64,000 nt of DNA from Gimesia algae (GTDB taxonomy: Bacteria; Planctomycetota; Planctomycetia; Planctomycetales; Planctomycetaceae). The stretch lies in NCBI RefSeq assembly GCF_007746795.1, contig NZ_CP036343.1, forward strand, positions 2,531,369 through 2,595,368. Direction: 5' to 3'. The translations under genes were made by a program, and so were the position numbers. Each line of letters begins with the position of its first letter. Within the stretch, counting starts at the first letter, position 1. Below the pieces are notes generated by a model, which saw only the letters and a list, made by a program, of their open reading frames with translations, searched no databases and was not told the DNA's origin. This document shows positions 7,525 through 16,124 of the stretch, in pieces.

Positions 7525-8355
7525 TTAGTTGGTTCCCATATGCTGCTCACAGGGAATGAACCTAACTCCGTTCAATTTGTGATCTCTGATATTCTGACAC
7601 AGCTCACTCGAAACAATGATCGCCTTCCAGGCAGATGCACCACTCCCAAAATACTCTTGTGTTTTCAGAATGGGACCGGCGGGCGGTTCTGTTAAAGCGG
7701 GAAACAGCCCCTTGTTGATCGACAGATATTTTGTGCGACCACAACTGACACAAGTTTCACAGGGCTGATCTTTCGAGAGTCGCAGGCCAGATTTCCCGGA
7801 CGCTTTGAGATCCAGTTGTACTACCGACTGTAAGACTTGACCGGTCTTATACTGGATGACCGGCTGGCAACCAACGCCTGATGTTTGGAATACACTCTCC
7901 CATACATCAGGAATAACAAAAAACTCATCATACAACCAATGCAGTTGCAAAATATTTTTTCTCCCCCATTTGGGTTCATGTTTCATTTGAATGGGAGCGA
8001 CCTGCCGTTTACCAATCCCACATTTCTCACAATATTCAGAGAGATCAAAGCTGGTGGAGAGGTATCCCAAGTCATCATCAGGCTGGGGGTAACCGTGATA
8101 CCAGTCTGATTGCATCCGCAATGAACGGGCTTGATTCAATTCACTTCTGGTAAACTTCATCATAATCACATCGCCCATCTTCCAGTCTTTGATGAGTGAC
8201 GCTACTTCAGGCCAGGCTGGATGTGATTCTTCAATATCAAATGCCACCAGCCGTACAAGAGAACTTTGTGAGCCTTCAACATCAAGACCCAGATCACGAA
8301 GCTGTTCAAGCTGCCAGAGCTCAGGAGTGAATGATACTCGATGAATTGTTTTCAT
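7525..8355 (-). CDS. Double-CXXCG motif protein (SitI6-like)
   Basis: 276 residues from the ATG at 8355 (MKTIHRVSFTPELW); an extension to 8457 would overlap the upstream gene and has no ribosome site. Two cysteine motifs are visible: EYCEKCG (about 108-114) and CETCVSCG (about 205-212). The tail LNGVRFIPCE is also typical. This pattern matches the double-CXXCG family (TIGR02264) known from Myxococcus, where one member, SitI6, is an immunity protein against a swarm-inhibition toxin. No toxin gene is adjacent, so an orphan immunity role is only inference. It is encoded after a small protein (8433-8717) in the same direction. Confidence 0.6.
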   Translation of the reverse strand: MKTIHRVSFTPELWQLEQLRDLGLDVEGSQSSLVRLVAFDIEESHPAWPEVASLIKDWKMGDVIMMKFTRSELNQARSLRMQSDWYHGYPQPDDDLGYLSTSFDLSEYCEKCGIGKRQVAPIQMKHEPKWGRKNILQLHWLYDEFFVIPDVWESVFQTSGVGCQPVIQYKTGQVLQSVVQLDLKASGKSGLRLSKDQPCETCVSCGRTKYLSINKGLFPALTEPPAGPILKTQEYFGSGASAWKAIIVSSELCQNIRDHKLNGVRFIPCEQHMGTN

Positions 8356-8432
8356 TCTCAGGTTAGACTCCCGATCTATCACAATCACCCAGATTAAAGA
8401 ACAGACATGGATTTTTTCGCTCCATAACTGCA

Positions 8433-8717
8433 CTACATTCGCGAAATGACTTCCCATTCGTCTTCACGTACTCGGAACTCCCACTCGGCTTGAGCGACGG
8501 CTTTTTCGATGGCTTCATGGAATGTATCTGTCATCTCAACCCCATACGGGTCACAATACAAGAGGTAGAAACCGGGCGAATGAGGATATTGGACAATTTT
8601 CAGTTCCGCTGGCGGCATCATTTCTTCGGCTGCCGCCCCGAAATAGTGACGGGTCTTTCCGGTTGGCTGATGATGGTCAGCAAGCTTGATGCGCCGCCGC
8701 AATATTTCTTCTGACAT
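8433..8717 (-). CDS. Small hypothetical protein upstream of the CXXCG protein
   Basis: 94 residues from the ATG at 8717 (MSEEILRRRIKLADHH); an upstream extension to 8807 is possible. I do not recognise the family. It contains a compact alpha/beta pattern (ELKIVQYPHSPGFYLLYCD, then DTFHEAIEKAVAQAEWEF) and ends in EWEVI, resembling small immunity-like or unknown cytoplasmic proteins found beside polymorphic-toxin immunity genes. It is followed by the CXXCG protein after a 77-base gap and is likely cotranscribed. Confidence 0.6.
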   Translation of the reverse strand: MSEEILRRRIKLADHHQPTGKTRHYFGAAAEEMMPPAELKIVQYPHSPGFYLLYCDPYGVEMTDTFHEAIEKAVAQAEWEFRVREDEWEVISRM

Positions 8718-8894
8718 CGTTGAGTCCGAGAGTTCTCTCAAATTGAAACAATGAGCTCGATCTATGATATACTTCAAGGACAATTCACTTTGACATTCTA
8801 TTCTCAAATCTGGAAAATATCATAATCCATTTTATGACACACTACATTTAGAAAATGTTCGTTCTTAAATCCACTCTTACGTCTTGTACTTATT

Positions 8895-9605
8895 ATGGCG
8901 TCTCACACCATGCCCGTCTCTACTGAAATACAGGTTCGTGTTGCCCATGCGGATGTGGTCATGAATATGGCGTTCCAGCGCTCGCTGGAATACTGGCAGC
9001 GCGGCGAAAAGGAAAGCGATCCCTGGCTGCAGCGGGCGGGCGACTCGGGTGCCATCTTCCTCGAAGAAAAACAAGCCCTCATCATCGAAGGGGACTGTCT
9101 CCATCAAGTCTCGGCTCCGGAAGGGGGCACGATTATTGTCTGCGGCAATCTGTACTCCACCCTGGATGTCAACGGCTTCTCCGAAATCATCATTACCGGC
9201 GATGTCAGACCAGACGGTTATATCAGAGCAGATAACTTCTGCCATGCATTTATTGGAGGCCGCCTCGAAGGCACGCTGCAGTCAGCCGGTTCGACCAAAG
9301 CCTGGATCGACTCTGATTTTTCAGGAGTGCTGAAAACCGGATCCCCTTCCGCACGCATCCACGTCGGCGGTGATTACACCGGGCGCATCATCCCCCATGA
9401 ACAACCATCCTCACTCTTTCTGAACGTCGCCGGCTTCGCTGCGAATGAATCACTCTATAGAATCATGGAATACTACCCCAACCATGTCAACGCATCTATC
9501 GCCGTCAGCGATGTCCCGCCAGGCCTGTACCCGCTGGAGGAGTCTCATCGAAGAAACGAACGTGGCTATTGTTTTACCCGCTGGTCTGTTCAACAACAGC
9601 GATAA
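8895..9605 (+). CDS. Hypothetical protein with beta-solenoid (bactofilin-like) centre
   Basis: 236 residues; the start is uncertain (ATG at 8895 or 8910, no good ribosome site). The central part (about 65-165) alternates short hydrophobic strands with Gly turns: GTIIVCGNLYSTLDV, EIIITGDVRPDGYIR, HAFIGGRLEGTL, KAWIDSDFSGVLKT and RIHVGGDYTGRI. The roughly 20-residue periodicity is that of a right-handed beta-solenoid as in bactofilins and other polymer-forming proteins. N- and C-terminal extensions are not recognisable. Family assignment is inference; a cytoskeletal function is not shown. Confidence 0.6.
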   Translation: MASHTMPVSTEIQVRVAHADVVMNMAFQRSLEYWQRGEKESDPWLQRAGDSGAIFLEEKQALIIEGDCLHQVSAPEGGTIIVCGNLYSTLDVNGFSEIIITGDVRPDGYIRADNFCHAFIGGRLEGTLQSAGSTKAWIDSDFSGVLKTGSPSARIHVGGDYTGRIIPHEQPSSLFLNVAGFAANESLYRIMEYYPNHVNASIAVSDVPPGLYPLEESHRRNERGYCFTRWSVQQQR

Positions 9606-9788
9606 TCAGCAATCAGTTGGGCATAAAAAAATGCCAGCGAAAAGTCACATTTTTCGGCCCCCACTCTCAGGTAAAACAAGACTCCCCCTGGGACGACTGA
9701 TATACTGACACAGAATAGAACTCCGGTTCGCTGACAGAAATGTCGCGTCCCCCTTAAATCCTGCACTCGATTTCAAGGACCACTGATA

Positions 9789-11207
9789 ATGTACCGCTTG
9801 AGTCTGCTGCTGTTTGCGCTGTTCTGTACCGCTCCGATATTCGCTGCGGAGAGACCCAACGTCCTGTTTATCGCCGTGGATGACTTGCGGCCTGAACTGG
9901 CATGTTATGGTAAGCAGCACATTCATTCGCCAAATATCGACAAGCTGGCGGAGAGCAGTGTACTGTTCGAGCGGGCGTTCTGCATGGTGCCCACCTGTGG
10001 TGCTTCGCGGGCCAGTCTGATGACAGGCATCCGCCCTTCGCGGAATCGCTTTGTCAACTTTCTCGCCTGGGCCGAACGCGATGCGCCCAAAGCGACGACC
10101 ATGAATACGCAGTTCAAACAGAATGGCTACTACACGGCCTCGCTGGGTAAAATCTTCCATCACCCCGCCGACAACAAGCAGGGCTGGTCGGAACCGGCGT
10201 GGCGACCGAAAGGGGTGCAATGGTATCAGCGACCGGAAAATCAGGAAAAGCACGCCGCACGACAGAAACTGGGTAACAAGAAAAAAGGCCCCGCCTGGGA
10301 ATCAGCCGACGTCCCCGATAACGCCTACATGGATGGCGTGCTGGCAGAGAAAGCTGTTGAAGAACTACAACAGCTCAAAAAGCAGGAACAGCCTTTTTTC
10401 CTGGCGGTCGGATTCTTCAAGCCACACCTGCCCTTCATCGCACCACAGAAATACTGGGATCTGTACGACCACGACAAGATCCAGTTGCCCGACAATTACA
10501 AAGTACCGCAGGACGCACCAAAAGAATCAATTCACAAATTCGGCGAACTGCGAGCCTACGCTGACATCCCCGCGAAGGGACCAGTCTCTGAGGAAACCGC
10601 CCGCAATCTGATTCACGGTTACTACGCCTGCGTAAGCTACACCGACGCGCAGATTGGTAAGCTGCTGGCGGAACTCGATCGTTTGAAATTGAGCGACAAT
10701 ACCATCGTCGTTCTCTGGGGTGATCATGGCTGGAACCTGGGAGACCACACGCTCTGGTGCAAACATAGTTGCTATGAAAGTTCGCTGCACATCCCGCTGA
10801 TCGTGCGGGCACCGGGTATTAAAGGAGGGGAGCGTCGCACCCCTCTTATCGAATCAATCGACATTTACCCCACGCTCTGCGATCTGGCCGGCATCCCGCA
10901 GCCGAAACACCTGAAAGGGCAAAGCTTCGTTGCCCTGATGAAAGACTCTAAAGCAGAATGGAAACAGGCCGCTGTCAGCCGTTATAGAAACGGCGACACG
11001 ATTCGCACCGATACGCTCCGTTATTCCGAGTACACGCTTCCCAAAGGCAAGCTGGTCTCACAGATGCTTTACGACTACAGCACCGACCCACTGGAGAACG
11101 TTAACGTTTCCGCACAGCAGGCCGACGCCGTCAAAGAGTTGTCCGCACAGTTAAACCAGCTCAAAGGCCGTAACCGAAAGCCCGGCAAAAGCAAGCAGAA
11201 GCCATAA
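9789..11207 (+). CDS. Exported sulfatase, iduronate-2-sulfatase-like
   Basis: 472 residues with a signal peptide (about 1-19, ending IFAAE). It starts with NVLFIAVDDLRPEL, the metal-binding Asp pair. The formylglycine site reads CGASRASLMTG (Cys about 70), i.e. C-x-A-x-R instead of the usual C-x-P-x-R, a variant frequent in planctomycete IDS-like sulfatases. GDHGWNLGDHTLWCKHSCYE supplies the second metal and substrate region. It probably cleaves sulfate esters from marine polysaccharides in the periplasm or outside the cell. It requires a formylglycine-generating enzyme, not seen in the window. It stands alone; the next gene is on the other strand. Confidence 0.93.
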   Translation: MYRLSLLLFALFCTAPIFAAERPNVLFIAVDDLRPELACYGKQHIHSPNIDKLAESSVLFERAFCMVPTCGASRASLMTGIRPSRNRFVNFLAWAERDAPKATTMNTQFKQNGYYTASLGKIFHHPADNKQGWSEPAWRPKGVQWYQRPENQEKHAARQKLGNKKKGPAWESADVPDNAYMDGVLAEKAVEELQQLKKQEQPFFLAVGFFKPHLPFIAPQKYWDLYDHDKIQLPDNYKVPQDAPKESIHKFGELRAYADIPAKGPVSEETARNLIHGYYACVSYTDAQIGKLLAELDRLKLSDNTIVVLWGDHGWNLGDHTLWCKHSCYESSLHIPLIVRAPGIKGGERRTPLIESIDIYPTLCDLAGIPQPKHLKGQSFVALMKDSKAEWKQAAVSRYRNGDTIRTDTLRYSEYTLPKGKLVSQMLYDYSTDPLENVNVSAQQADAVKELSAQLNQLKGRNRKPGKSKQKP

Positions 11208-11232
11208 CGGCATTTATGGAGGGTAAACTGCT

Positions 11233-11379
11233 TTATATTAAAATCAGAATCAGAACGATAATTAAAATCAATCCGATACCTCCACTGGGCCCGTAACCCC
11301 AGTTACGACTGTAGCCCCACGTAGGTAAGGCTCCGAGCAGAAACAGAATCAGGATGACTAATAAAATTGTCTCTAACAT
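11233..11379 (-). CDS. DUF3309-family mini-protein (48 aa)
   Basis: 48 residues with one hydrophobic helix at each end and a conserved centre: it starts MLETILLVILILFLLGALP, then TWGYSRNWGYGPSGGIG, then a Leu/Ile tail. This matches the DUF3309 family of tiny membrane proteins, widespread in proteobacteria and planctomycetes and of unknown function. The start is firm: AAGGAG lies seven bases upstream of the ATG (11379). The gene stands alone between the sulfatase and the hairpin region. Confidence 0.85.
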   Translation of the reverse strand: MLETILLVILILFLLGALPTWGYSRNWGYGPSGGIGLILIIVLILILI

Positions 11380-11653
11380 GACTTCACTCCTTAGATGTAT
11401 ATCTCATTGAATTGTTTAAAATTTGTCAGACTTGACGATTACTGGTAAATGCAGTTTGTATGCCAGTAAACCTCTTCCGGCATTATTTTTCTCACATTCA
11501 ATGAGAACCCTGTCTTTAAAGGGCTTATTAACACTCCCATCGTCTGTTTTCCTAAATCAGCGGGCTCCGCGATCCTTGAATCCACCGTAAGATGAGCGAT
11601 CACAAACCAGCCTGGCAGACAAACCGACTCAGCCAAAGCAAAAAAAAAGCAAA
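11380..11653. other. Intergenic region without a supported gene
   Basis: It holds the upstream region of the DUF3309 gene and AT-rich DNA. The open frame at 11439-11636 on the minus strand lacks a ribosome site and any family resemblance. A poly-A tract (11641-11656) leads into the hairpin at 11654. Confidence 0.5.
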
Positions 11654-11695
11654 AAAGGTGTCAGGAACCATAAATTTAAGGTTCCTGACACCTTT
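11654..11695. repeat. Perfect 16-bp-stem hairpin, GGTGTCAGGAACC family
   Basis: AAAGGTGTCAGGAACC (11654-11669) and its exact complement (11680-11695) flank a 10-base AT loop. A-rich and T-rich flanks would make it a terminator in either direction. The arm equals the sequence into which the IS4 element at 3920-5632 inserted. Confidence 0.85.
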
Positions 11696-11706
11696 ATTTA
11701 AAAAGA

Positions 11707-11739
11707 ACCCGGGAAACAGATTGTTTCTGTTTCCCGGGT
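11707..11739 (-). terminator. Rho-independent terminator of the di-heme cytochrome gene
   Basis: ACCCGGGAAACAGA (11707-11720) pairs with TCTGTTTCCCGGGT (11726-11739) around a five-base loop. On the minus strand the stem is followed by TTCTTTTT, as expected about 60 bases after the stop at 11800. Confidence 0.85.
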
Positions 11740-11799
11740 CTGAACAGAAGGCCCCAGCCAGTGGAACGAATATGTTCAGATCCGTTCCGGCCAATTCCG

Positions 11800-13224
11800 C
11801 TATAAGCATTTCATAAATGCGACCAGGGCCTGCTTTTCCTGCTCCGTCAGATCGGTTTGCAGTACCAGGTTAAAGAACTCCACCGTATCCGCCAGCGTCA
11901 TCAGACGGCCGTCATGATGATACGGGGGAGAATCTTTAATCCCACGCAGTGTGAAAGTTTTAATCGGACCATCGGGCATATTGTACTGATCACTAATCAT
12001 TTCAGTCTTGTAGAAACGCTCCAGATGCAGATCATGCATTTTATCGTCCAGATAGAACGGCGCCGGATGACATTCGGCACAACGGCCTTTGCCAAAGAAG
12101 ACCTTCTGTCCCTGCAGTTCCAGTTCGGTGGCTTTTTCAGGAACCAGTTTCCCGAAGACATCCAGCTTGGGAGCCGGGGGAAAATCAAGCATATTCTGCA
12201 TCTGTGCCATCATCGCGACGGCGTCGCTGCGATCAGGAAGATGCACGCCTTTCTTGGCGGCAATCACATGGTCGCCATCGAAATAGGCGGTTCGTTGTTC
12301 AAACTCACTGAAATCTTCGACGCTCCGTAACGATCGCTTTGAGCCATGTATCTGTTGATTGAACATGCCTCGCAGACTGACGGTGTCAATCCGAAAACGA
12401 GCGGCTTGAGGTCGGGTATCAGGATTTAAATGAAAGGCCGCATTCGTATGACCGTTCACATGACAGTCCAGGCAGGTCACCCCTAAACTTGCTTCTTTCA
12501 CTTTGCGGTCTTCTGTCTGGTTAAACTGCTGTTGCGGGAACGGCGTCAGCAACAGACGCATGCCTTCCATCTGCACGGGAGTCACTTTCCCTTTCAACAG
12601 TTTGTAATAATTTTTGATCGACAGCACCTGTCCTTGCGAAATATCTCCCAGGTCGGGACGATTGGAAAGAAAGATCGGCGGTGGAAATTCAGGGGTCAAG
12701 TGATCGGGCAGATCGAAATCCACATCAAAACGGGACAGATCGCGGTTTTCCAGCTTCTGGATCGCATCAATCTGATTCTTGGGAAAGACCTGCCCTCCGA
12801 CCGGATGATTGGCGTGCGGCAAAGGACGGAAGCCATACGGAAAGGTATCGGTCTCTTTAATACGTTCGGGGGTCGCCGCCGAGAGTTGTTCCCAGGTTAC
12901 GCCTTCGGGCAATTTCACGCGTACTCCCTCCTGCACCGCTTTACGACCGCCGGACATCATGGTTTCAGAGGGTTGATCGCTCATGTCATAGCGATTTTGA
13001 AACAGATTTTCCTGACGCTGCATCAACTTCGGTTTTTTCTCTACATCCGCCTGCATAACCTCTTCAAGAGGCTTCTCTTTGACTACTGGCATATATGTCT
13101 GATCGGGCAGTTTCGGTTTTGCCTTGTCTGCCTCCTGTGACTTCAAAGCGGGTGCAAAAGAAGTGCAAAGCACCCCGGTCATTAAGCTGAGCATCAATAA
13201 TTTACTCAATCGCTTACGTCGCAT
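11800..13224 (-). CDS. Di-heme cytochrome c peroxidase-like protein
   Basis: 474 residues, ATG with AAGGAA upstream, and a signal peptide ending near residue 29. Two covalent haem sites are visible: CLDCH (about 255) and CAECH (about 385). The C-terminal segment PPYHHDGRLMTLADTVEFFN is typical of MauG/CcpA-type di-heme enzymes. It probably acts in the periplasm as a peroxidase or other di-heme oxidoreductase. The N-terminal 180 residues (Pro-rich, DLPDHLTPEFPPPIFLSN) are an extension not found in classical CcpA. Its own strong terminator and an isolated position make it a single-gene unit. Confidence 0.85.
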   Translation of the reverse strand: MRRKRLSKLLMLSLMTGVLCTSFAPALKSQEADKAKPKLPDQTYMPVVKEKPLEEVMQADVEKKPKLMQRQENLFQNRYDMSDQPSETMMSGGRKAVQEGVRVKLPEGVTWEQLSAATPERIKETDTFPYGFRPLPHANHPVGGQVFPKNQIDAIQKLENRDLSRFDVDFDLPDHLTPEFPPPIFLSNRPDLGDISQGQVLSIKNYYKLLKGKVTPVQMEGMRLLLTPFPQQQFNQTEDRKVKEASLGVTCLDCHVNGHTNAAFHLNPDTRPQAARFRIDTVSLRGMFNQQIHGSKRSLRSVEDFSEFEQRTAYFDGDHVIAAKKGVHLPDRSDAVAMMAQMQNMLDFPPAPKLDVFGKLVPEKATELELQGQKVFFGKGRCAECHPAPFYLDDKMHDLHLERFYKTEMISDQYNMPDGPIKTFTLRGIKDSPPYHHDGRLMTLADTVEFFNLVLQTDLTEQEKQALVAFMKCL

Positions 13225-13282
13225 TGTTTTGTTCCTTTTTCCTGGCGATTTTCTGTTAATGCTGATTCAACAATCACCCCTT

Positions 13283-13309
13283 CCCGTTCGGTATATTGAA
13301 CCAAACGGG
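13283..13309. promoter_or_regulatory. Imperfect inverted repeat upstream of the cytochrome gene
   Basis: CCCGTTCGGT and ACCAAACGGG flank ATATTGA, giving a near-perfect dyad with one mismatch, about 60 bases upstream of the start at 13224. It could be an operator or a leader hairpin. Confidence 0.4.
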
Positions 13310-13633
13310 CGCAGAGCTAACCGACCCGAGAATTCCTCAAGCAGAGACAATCGTTTTCCTGTCGCGGCAGCTTGAAGTAAGAGCAGATGTTATGCCAAAC
13401 CGAGAGAGGGTGAACAAGAAAGCGCAGACACATCCATCCACAACACGCTATTGTACCGAATAATTTCGCAAGCCAGAAAGCAGATTTTACCATAGGAGCG
13501 GTAGGGGAATCCCCGATGCGGAAGATTTCCGATCAGCGTGGTGGTTTTCAAGCCAGGAGAATAGACCTCGCACGGTCCCTGCTGATTCCTCTCTGCGGAA
13601 CGGACGGAAGGTAGGAATTTTAATCGTCTGCGG
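13310..13633. other. Intergenic, nothing recognised
   Basis: About 320 bases between the cytochrome promoter region and the 3' end of the M56 gene. No gene, repeat family member or convincing terminator was seen. Confidence 0.5.
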
Positions 13634-15619
13634 CTATTTCCCTGCCTCAGTCAGCGGTACAATTTGAATCGCATTGAACATCGAATACCCGCTGGGCCCC
13701 CGATGGCTGATGAGCGTCACTTCTTCGCCCGCCCTCTTTTTGAAATTAAAACTCACATACTGCAGGCCTTCGCGGTAAGGCTGTGTGCGATATTCCCACG
13801 TGTCATCATTGGCGGTCGCTTTTTTACCGACCACCCGCTTGCCGACTTTCAGTTCAATCTCCGCATGCTGATCGGGCGCATCGCCATGAGCGAAGACATA
13901 GATTTTGTATTTGCCCGCCGGAAGATCAAGGACTTTAGTTTCCAGATCCACACAGCGACAATTGTGATAAATATAACCATGGAAGATCCCGCTCTGCCCT
14001 TGAATGCCCCACTCCCCATCGTGGCGGGTCACACGCAGTCGGGCTGTGCTGGGAGTCGCATCGCTATAACGCATATAGTCGACGGCGGTCGTCCCGATAT
14101 CCACCGAGTTCCAGACATCACTGGGCCGCCCCACGATGCCATCATAGTTTCCGAGTCCCGGATCGTGGGCAAACACGATGTTCAATGACCGTACCGCCGG
14201 CCGATTTCGGTTCTGACTCAGATCCGGATGTGCTCCATTCTTCAATGTTCCTGGAACAGATGCGTCAGGGAGCGGCTTCAATTCATTTCGCTTCGGCTGT
14301 AAGGGGAGTGACTCCTGTCGGGACACTTGTTTCGGCAGCTGTGAATTTTGCGAATTCAGAAGCGCTGAGGGAACCGGCTTCACGGCAACGGAAGGCGCAT
14401 CTTTCGTCACTGGCGGTTTGGCTTGAGATGTTTGCTTGAGAGACTCTGGATTAGATTGCTGCTCGGCAGCCTGATTTGTACTGCGCTGTTGCGCGTAGGC
14501 GGACCCGTTGAACGCCACCTGAAAGACTCCCAACAGGCCGGTCAAGCCGATAAACGTGATTGCCAGTGTGACCATGGTCCGCAGACGGACCGGGCGTCGA
14601 TCCTGGGTCTCCTGGAGAATCGCCTGCAGCCGCTCTGCAAACCCATTGCGCGACGCCATCGAGACAGCCAGATACTTCAGCCTGCGACTTGCCTGAAATC
14701 GCGAGACTACCTGCAACAGTTGGTCGGCGTAGTCGGAAGCCCGTGTTCCATTTTGTAAGACAATATCATCGCAGGCACGTTCCCGTTCGAAATACACACA
14801 GCGGGCGGCGAACCAGACCAGTGGGTTAAACCAGTAGACTGCACACGTCAGTTGCACAAACAGTTGCAACAGGCAATCACGACGCGAGACATGCGCCAGC
14901 TCATGCAATAGCGCACAACGGACATCCTGCTCTGACCACTGCTCTGCTTCGCGCGGCAGCAGGATCGATGCACGCAGCATGCCCCAGGTCATCGGCATCG
15001 TCCACTCTTCTTTCACCAGCAAGGTAACGGGCTGCGCACAACCCAGCGTTTCGCGACAGGTCTGCAGCAGTTCAAACAACCGTCCCTCCGACACCATTTC
15101 ACACTGCCGACGAACAGACCAAAGACGAACCGGCATCATCGCCAGCCGGAGACACATCAACGCGACTCCTGTTAACCAGCACAGGCTCAACCACTGCATC
15201 GACTGTGAAAGGTTAGAAATTGTCACTACCGAATCACTGCGTTGAACACGGTTCTGAGCTGCGAGTGCGGCCGCAGAGGGAATCTGAGGTAGTCTGGCCG
15301 AAACGCTTGTCAGAGCAGACTGTGCAGGATAATCAACCGGTTCGGTTGCAGGCAATGATGGAATCTGGTTCGCAGCGTTCGCCTGCGGCTGGGAAAACGC
15401 TCCCATCGTCCATTTCGGCAGACACACATTGATTACCGGCAAAGCAAGTACCGCCAGAAGCGCGACGCCCCAGACAGAATGCCGGACGGAGGCGCTCGCC
15501 TGTCGCAGCAGTCGCGTTATCAGGAAGGCGGCAACCAGTATCGCAGTCGACTTGATCATCAGGTCCAGCAGGAAATCGGGCTGCCCAAACAACGTAATGA
15601 GATTCAATTCTGTTGCCAT
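13634..15619 (-). CDS. M56 (BlaR1/MecR1-type) membrane metallopeptidase sensor
   Basis: 661 residues. The N-terminal part has transmembrane helices (about 18-38, 48-66 and 145-165) and the zinc site HELAHVSRRDC (about 239) with ERERACDD further on as the third-ligand region. A helix near 345-365 (TLAITFIGLTGLLGVFQVAF) leads to a Pro/Gln-rich linker and a C-terminal beta-sandwich-like domain (about 475-655) containing AGKYKIYVFAHGD, not a penicillin-binding domain. On signal it should cleave the BlaI-type repressor encoded just upstream (three-base gap). The sensed ligand is unknown; the C-terminal domain resembles carbohydrate-binding folds. Confidence 0.88.
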   Translation of the reverse strand: MATELNLITLFGQPDFLLDLMIKSTAILVAAFLITRLLRQASASVRHSVWGVALLAVLALPVINVCLPKWTMGAFSQPQANAANQIPSLPATEPVDYPAQSALTSVSARLPQIPSAAALAAQNRVQRSDSVVTISNLSQSMQWLSLCWLTGVALMCLRLAMMPVRLWSVRRQCEMVSEGRLFELLQTCRETLGCAQPVTLLVKEEWTMPMTWGMLRASILLPREAEQWSEQDVRCALLHELAHVSRRDCLLQLFVQLTCAVYWFNPLVWFAARCVYFERERACDDIVLQNGTRASDYADQLLQVVSRFQASRRLKYLAVSMASRNGFAERLQAILQETQDRRPVRLRTMVTLAITFIGLTGLLGVFQVAFNGSAYAQQRSTNQAAEQQSNPESLKQTSQAKPPVTKDAPSVAVKPVPSALLNSQNSQLPKQVSRQESLPLQPKRNELKPLPDASVPGTLKNGAHPDLSQNRNRPAVRSLNIVFAHDPGLGNYDGIVGRPSDVWNSVDIGTTAVDYMRYSDATPSTARLRVTRHDGEWGIQGQSGIFHGYIYHNCRCVDLETKVLDLPAGKYKIYVFAHGDAPDQHAEIELKVGKRVVGKKATANDDTWEYRTQPYREGLQYVSFNFKKRAGEEVTLISHRGPSGYSMFNAIQIVPLTEAGK

Positions 15620-15622
15620 CGC

Positions 15623-16006
15623 TTAATTTCCCTTTTCTCGTGCTGCTTTGATTAGTTTGACCATCTCACGCAATTCGTCGTCGGTCAGCGTATCGTCGCC
15701 ACTGGTCAGCTGCGCCGCCAAAGCCTGTTTGAACGAACCATCAAAGAAAGTCTGGATCACATGCTTCAGCGCTTTCGTCCCTTCGGGTCGTCGTGGCGAC
15801 GTGGGTGCGTACACAAACTCGCGTCCCTGCTTGTGCCTGCGCACGATGGTCTTTTCCATCAGGATACGCAGCATGGTCCGAATCGCGGTCGGTGTCGGGG
15901 CGTTCGGCAGATCACTCTGGATCTCCAGCACCGTCGCTTCCCCGCGCGAATAGATCGAATCCATAATCTGGCGTTCCCGCCTGCTGAGTTCGATGTGCTG
16001 TGACAT
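15623..16006 (-). CDS. BlaI/MecI/CopY-family repressor
   Basis: 127 residues, winged helix. LSRRERQIMDSIYSRGEATV and PTPTAIRTMLRILMEKTIV are the recognisable BlaI DNA-binding segments; FDGSFKQALAAQL is the dimerisation part. It is the first gene of a two-gene operon with the M56 peptidase and presumably represses that operon from the two palindromes at 16040-16096. Signal-dependent cleavage by the M56 partner would relieve repression. Confidence 0.93.
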   Translation of the reverse strand: MSQHIELSRRERQIMDSIYSRGEATVLEIQSDLPNAPTPTAIRTMLRILMEKTIVRRHKQGREFVYAPTSPRRPEGTKALKHVIQTFFDGSFKQALAAQLTSGDDTLTDDELREMVKLIKAAREKGN

Positions 16007-16039
16007 TTCCCGTTCCCTGAATGGACTTTAAAACTGATA

Positions 16040-16096
16040 CGCTAAATTATTAGCGTTTCTACGGGACGTGTCAATACGAAAAGCTAATTTATTAGC
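16040..16096. promoter_or_regulatory. Two BlaI operators with GCTAA-N-TTAGC dyads
   Basis: CGCTAAATTATTAGCG (16040-16055) and GCTAATTTATTAGC (16083-16096) are dyads centred 42 bases apart, about four helical turns, starting 34 bases upstream of the BlaI start. That is the expected arrangement for an autoregulated BlaI operon. Confidence 0.8.
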
Positions 16097-16124
16097 GAAT
16101 GATAAAACAGAGAGTCATAAATTA

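Noticed and set aside
13310-13633. Possible ncRNA in a 320-bp gap
   Set aside because: No convincing terminator, promoter or conserved structure was seen.
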